Shown: piece after piece, positions 5,959 through 6,733 of the stretch
Layout of the letters: each line of letters opens with the position of its first letter
Numbering within the stretch: the first letter of the stretch is position 1
From: an uncultured Christensenella sp.
GTDB lineage: Bacteria > Bacillota > Clostridia > Christensenellales > UBA3700
Reading direction: 5' to 3'
Assembly: GCA_910577795.1 (NCBI GenBank)
Contig: CAJTNW010000026.1
Coordinates: 16,478 to 23,210 of the forward strand
Length of the DNA stretch: 6,733 bases
Notes under the pieces: generated by a model
Databases searched by the model: none
Seen by the model: only the letters and a program-made list of their open reading frames with translations
What the model was told of the DNA's origin: nothing
Translations under genes and position numbers: made by a program

Positions 5959-6295
5959 CATTATCCTCCAATAAATCTTTAAGCATCATAATCAATTTTT
6001 TACTTGCGTTTTTATCGTCACAGTCAATTGAGTTTTCTATCTTTTGTACTATATCAGATATTTCTGCAAATTTTTTGGACAGCCCTAATTTTAACTCATA
6101 TTCAATAAGCAAATTTTCTGCCCTTTTAATTGTATCCCTAACTGCTTGACGACTAACATTATATTGCTCTGCAATTTCAAACAAAGAAATATCGCAGTCG
6201 TAATATAGTTTAATCATTTCGCATTGATGCTTTGTAAGCAAAGTGCCATAAAAATCATTGTATCTACTAATAAATAATTTTTCTGATTTAGACAC
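5945..6295 (-). CDS. ylxM: YlxM family DNA-binding / SRP-associated protein
   Basis: YlxM is a small helix-turn-helix protein encoded with ffh in Bacillota. It is thought to assist the SRP; in streptococci it binds the SRP components and modulates Ffh activity. The 116-residue product contains a sigma-70 region-4-like helix-turn-helix: LLTKHQCEMIKLYYDCDISLFEIAEQ then YNVSRQAVRDTIKRAENLL (about 19-63). A charged helical C-terminus ending EDNDGDI follows. Translation starts at GTG (6295), 5 nt after a perfect AGGAGG (6306-6301). An ATG two bases upstream (6297) overlaps this start but is out of frame and gives no family sequence. The gene overlaps ffh by about 14 nt and is first in the operon, behind a consensus promoter. 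Confidence 0.95.
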   Translation of the reverse strand: MSKSEKLFISRYNDFYGTLLTKHQCEMIKLYYDCDISLFEIAEQYNVSRQAVRDTIKRAENLLIEYELKLGLSKKFAEISDIVQKIENSIDCDDKNASKKLIMMLKDLLEDNDGDI

Positions 6296-6313
6296 ATCTG
6301 CCTCCTAAATAAT

Positions 6314-6337
6314 GTGTAAAGGACTTTACCTTTACAC
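6314..6337 (-). promoter_or_regulatory. Inverted repeat at the predicted start of the ylxM-ffh transcript
   Basis: GTGTAAAGG (6314-6322) and CCTTTACAC (6329-6337) form a perfect 9-bp inverted repeat with a 6-nt centre. A second palindrome, GTAAAG-GA-CTTTAC (6316-6329), overlaps it and cannot form at the same time. The element spans the expected +1 (about 6333), 2 nt downstream of the -10 box. It could be an operator for a dimeric repressor or a 5'-end hairpin that stabilises the mRNA. No U-tract follows. I do not recognise the regulator. Confidence 0.6.
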
Positions 6338-6339
6338 TG

Positions 6340-6368
6340 ATTATATCTTATTTAATTATTAATGTCAA
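6340..6368 (-). promoter_or_regulatory. Consensus sigma-A promoter of the ylxM-ffh operon
   Basis: On the minus strand, TTGACA (6368-6363) and TATAAT (6345-6340) are both perfect and are separated by exactly 17 bp. An AT-rich tract with A/T runs lies upstream and could act as an UP element. The predicted start is near 6333, giving a leader of about 38 nt before the GTG of ylxM. This is the strongest promoter in the window and fits high constitutive expression of SRP and translation genes. Confidence 0.93.
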
Positions 6369-6506
6369 GCATTTTAAATTAAAAATAGTTTTATTTTATT
6401 AAATCAATAATTAAACAATTATTTCAAATCTTTAATTAACTCATAAATTACAATAAAATTCATTACACTTTTAAATTAACCTTACGAAAATCGGTATTAA
6501 ATCAAT
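6369..6506. other. AT-rich spacer upstream of the ylxM promoter
   Basis: No gene is visible. The longest ATG-started minus-strand frame here is 14 codons without a ribosome binding site. No stem followed by a U-tract marks the end of the gene that stops at 6507, so its transcript end is not evident. The stretch just upstream of the -35 box is made of A and T runs. Confidence 0.5.
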
Positions 6507-6733
6507 TTATTCCTTATAATTAATCTGATATTTTTTCGTTTTATATTTTTGCTTGCTTTTTGTTGTATTAATTGTCATATCTTTATCTGAATCAATTATT
6601 GTATCACTAATTAAGTTTTGTACGTCGGAATTCAATTTTTCCTTATTAATTGTAAGAGATAACTCGTTTGCACCAAAATGTTTAGTAATTAATTTTACAA
6701 GCCAGTTTTCAAGTTTATCGCTATACTTCCATA
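6507..6733 (-). CDS. C-terminal part of an unidentified protein, cut by the window edge
   Basis: A minus-strand frame is open from the right edge to the TAA at 6509-6507, giving 74 residues of the protein's C-terminus; the start lies outside the window. I do not recognise the family. The first half (WKYSDKLENWLVKLITKHFG then ANELSLTINKEKL) looks like a folded amphipathic region. The tail is lysine-rich and polar (KSKQKYKTKKYQINYKE), low in complexity and probably exposed. There is no signal peptide or membrane segment in the visible part. Codon use is AT-rich like the neighbouring genes. In many Bacillota ftsY or smc lies upstream of ylxM, but this tail lacks FtsY's G-domain C-terminus and resembles neither. 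That it is a real gene is supported only by the open frame and plausible composition. Confidence 0.55.
   Translation of the reverse strand, partial: WKYSDKLENWLVKLITKHFGANELSLTINKEKLNSDVQNLISDTIIDSDKDMTINTTKSKQKYKTKKYQINYKE

Noticed and set aside
6369..6506. Tiny minus-strand frame of 14 codons starting MNFIVIYELIK
   Set aside because: It has no ribosome binding site, no conserved feature and sits upstream of the ylxM promoter; its length is compatible with chance.

Overview
This window is a compact housekeeping block from a low-GC (roughly 30 % GC) Gram-positive bacterium, most likely a clostridium-like member of the Bacillota. The evidence is the gene order ylxM-ffh-rpsP-khpA-rimM-trmD-rbgA-rnhB-yraN, the presence of YlxM and RbgA, strong GGAGG-type ribosome binding sites and near-consensus sigma-A promoters. 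The standard bacterial code is used: rimM and rnhB end in TGA, and tryptophan is encoded by TGG. All supported genes lie on the minus strand, so the cluster reads from right to left.

Right to left, the layout is as follows. An unidentified protein enters from the right edge and ends at 6507. An AT-rich spacer follows, ending in a perfect-consensus promoter (-35 TTGACA, 17-bp spacer, -10 TATAAT) with an inverted repeat at the expected transcription start. Next come ylxM and ffh (signal recognition particle), rpsP (ribosomal protein S16) and khpA (small KH RNA-binding protein). A GC-rich hairpin precedes rimM (30S maturation) and trmD (tRNA m1G37 methyltransferase), which overlap. Then come rbgA (50S assembly GTPase), rnhB (RNase HII) and yraN (UPF0102 nuclease-fold protein). 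Last is rplS (ribosomal protein L19), with its own promoter, a structured leader and an intrinsic terminator. The final ~390 bp hold no convincing gene, only inverted repeats.

Functionally the cluster joins co-translational protein targeting (YlxM, Ffh), ribosomal proteins (S16, L19), ribosome assembly factors (RimM, RbgA), tRNA modification (TrmD), RNA binding (KhpA) and RNA/DNA hybrid or genome maintenance (RNase HII, YraN). Short gaps and overlaps (ylxM/ffh, rimM/trmD, 0 nt between trmD and rbgA, 7 nt between rnhB and yraN) point to operonic transcription and translational coupling.

I see no mobile element, CRISPR array, defence system or new gene system. The points that stand out are regulatory or organisational: rplS sits after yraN instead of next to trmD and has a foldable leader that can mask its ribosome binding site; competing palindromes sit at the ylxM start site; GC-rich or long hairpins without U-tracts occur at 4028-4050 and 174-207; and the terminal spacer has two opposed Spo0A-box-like sites.
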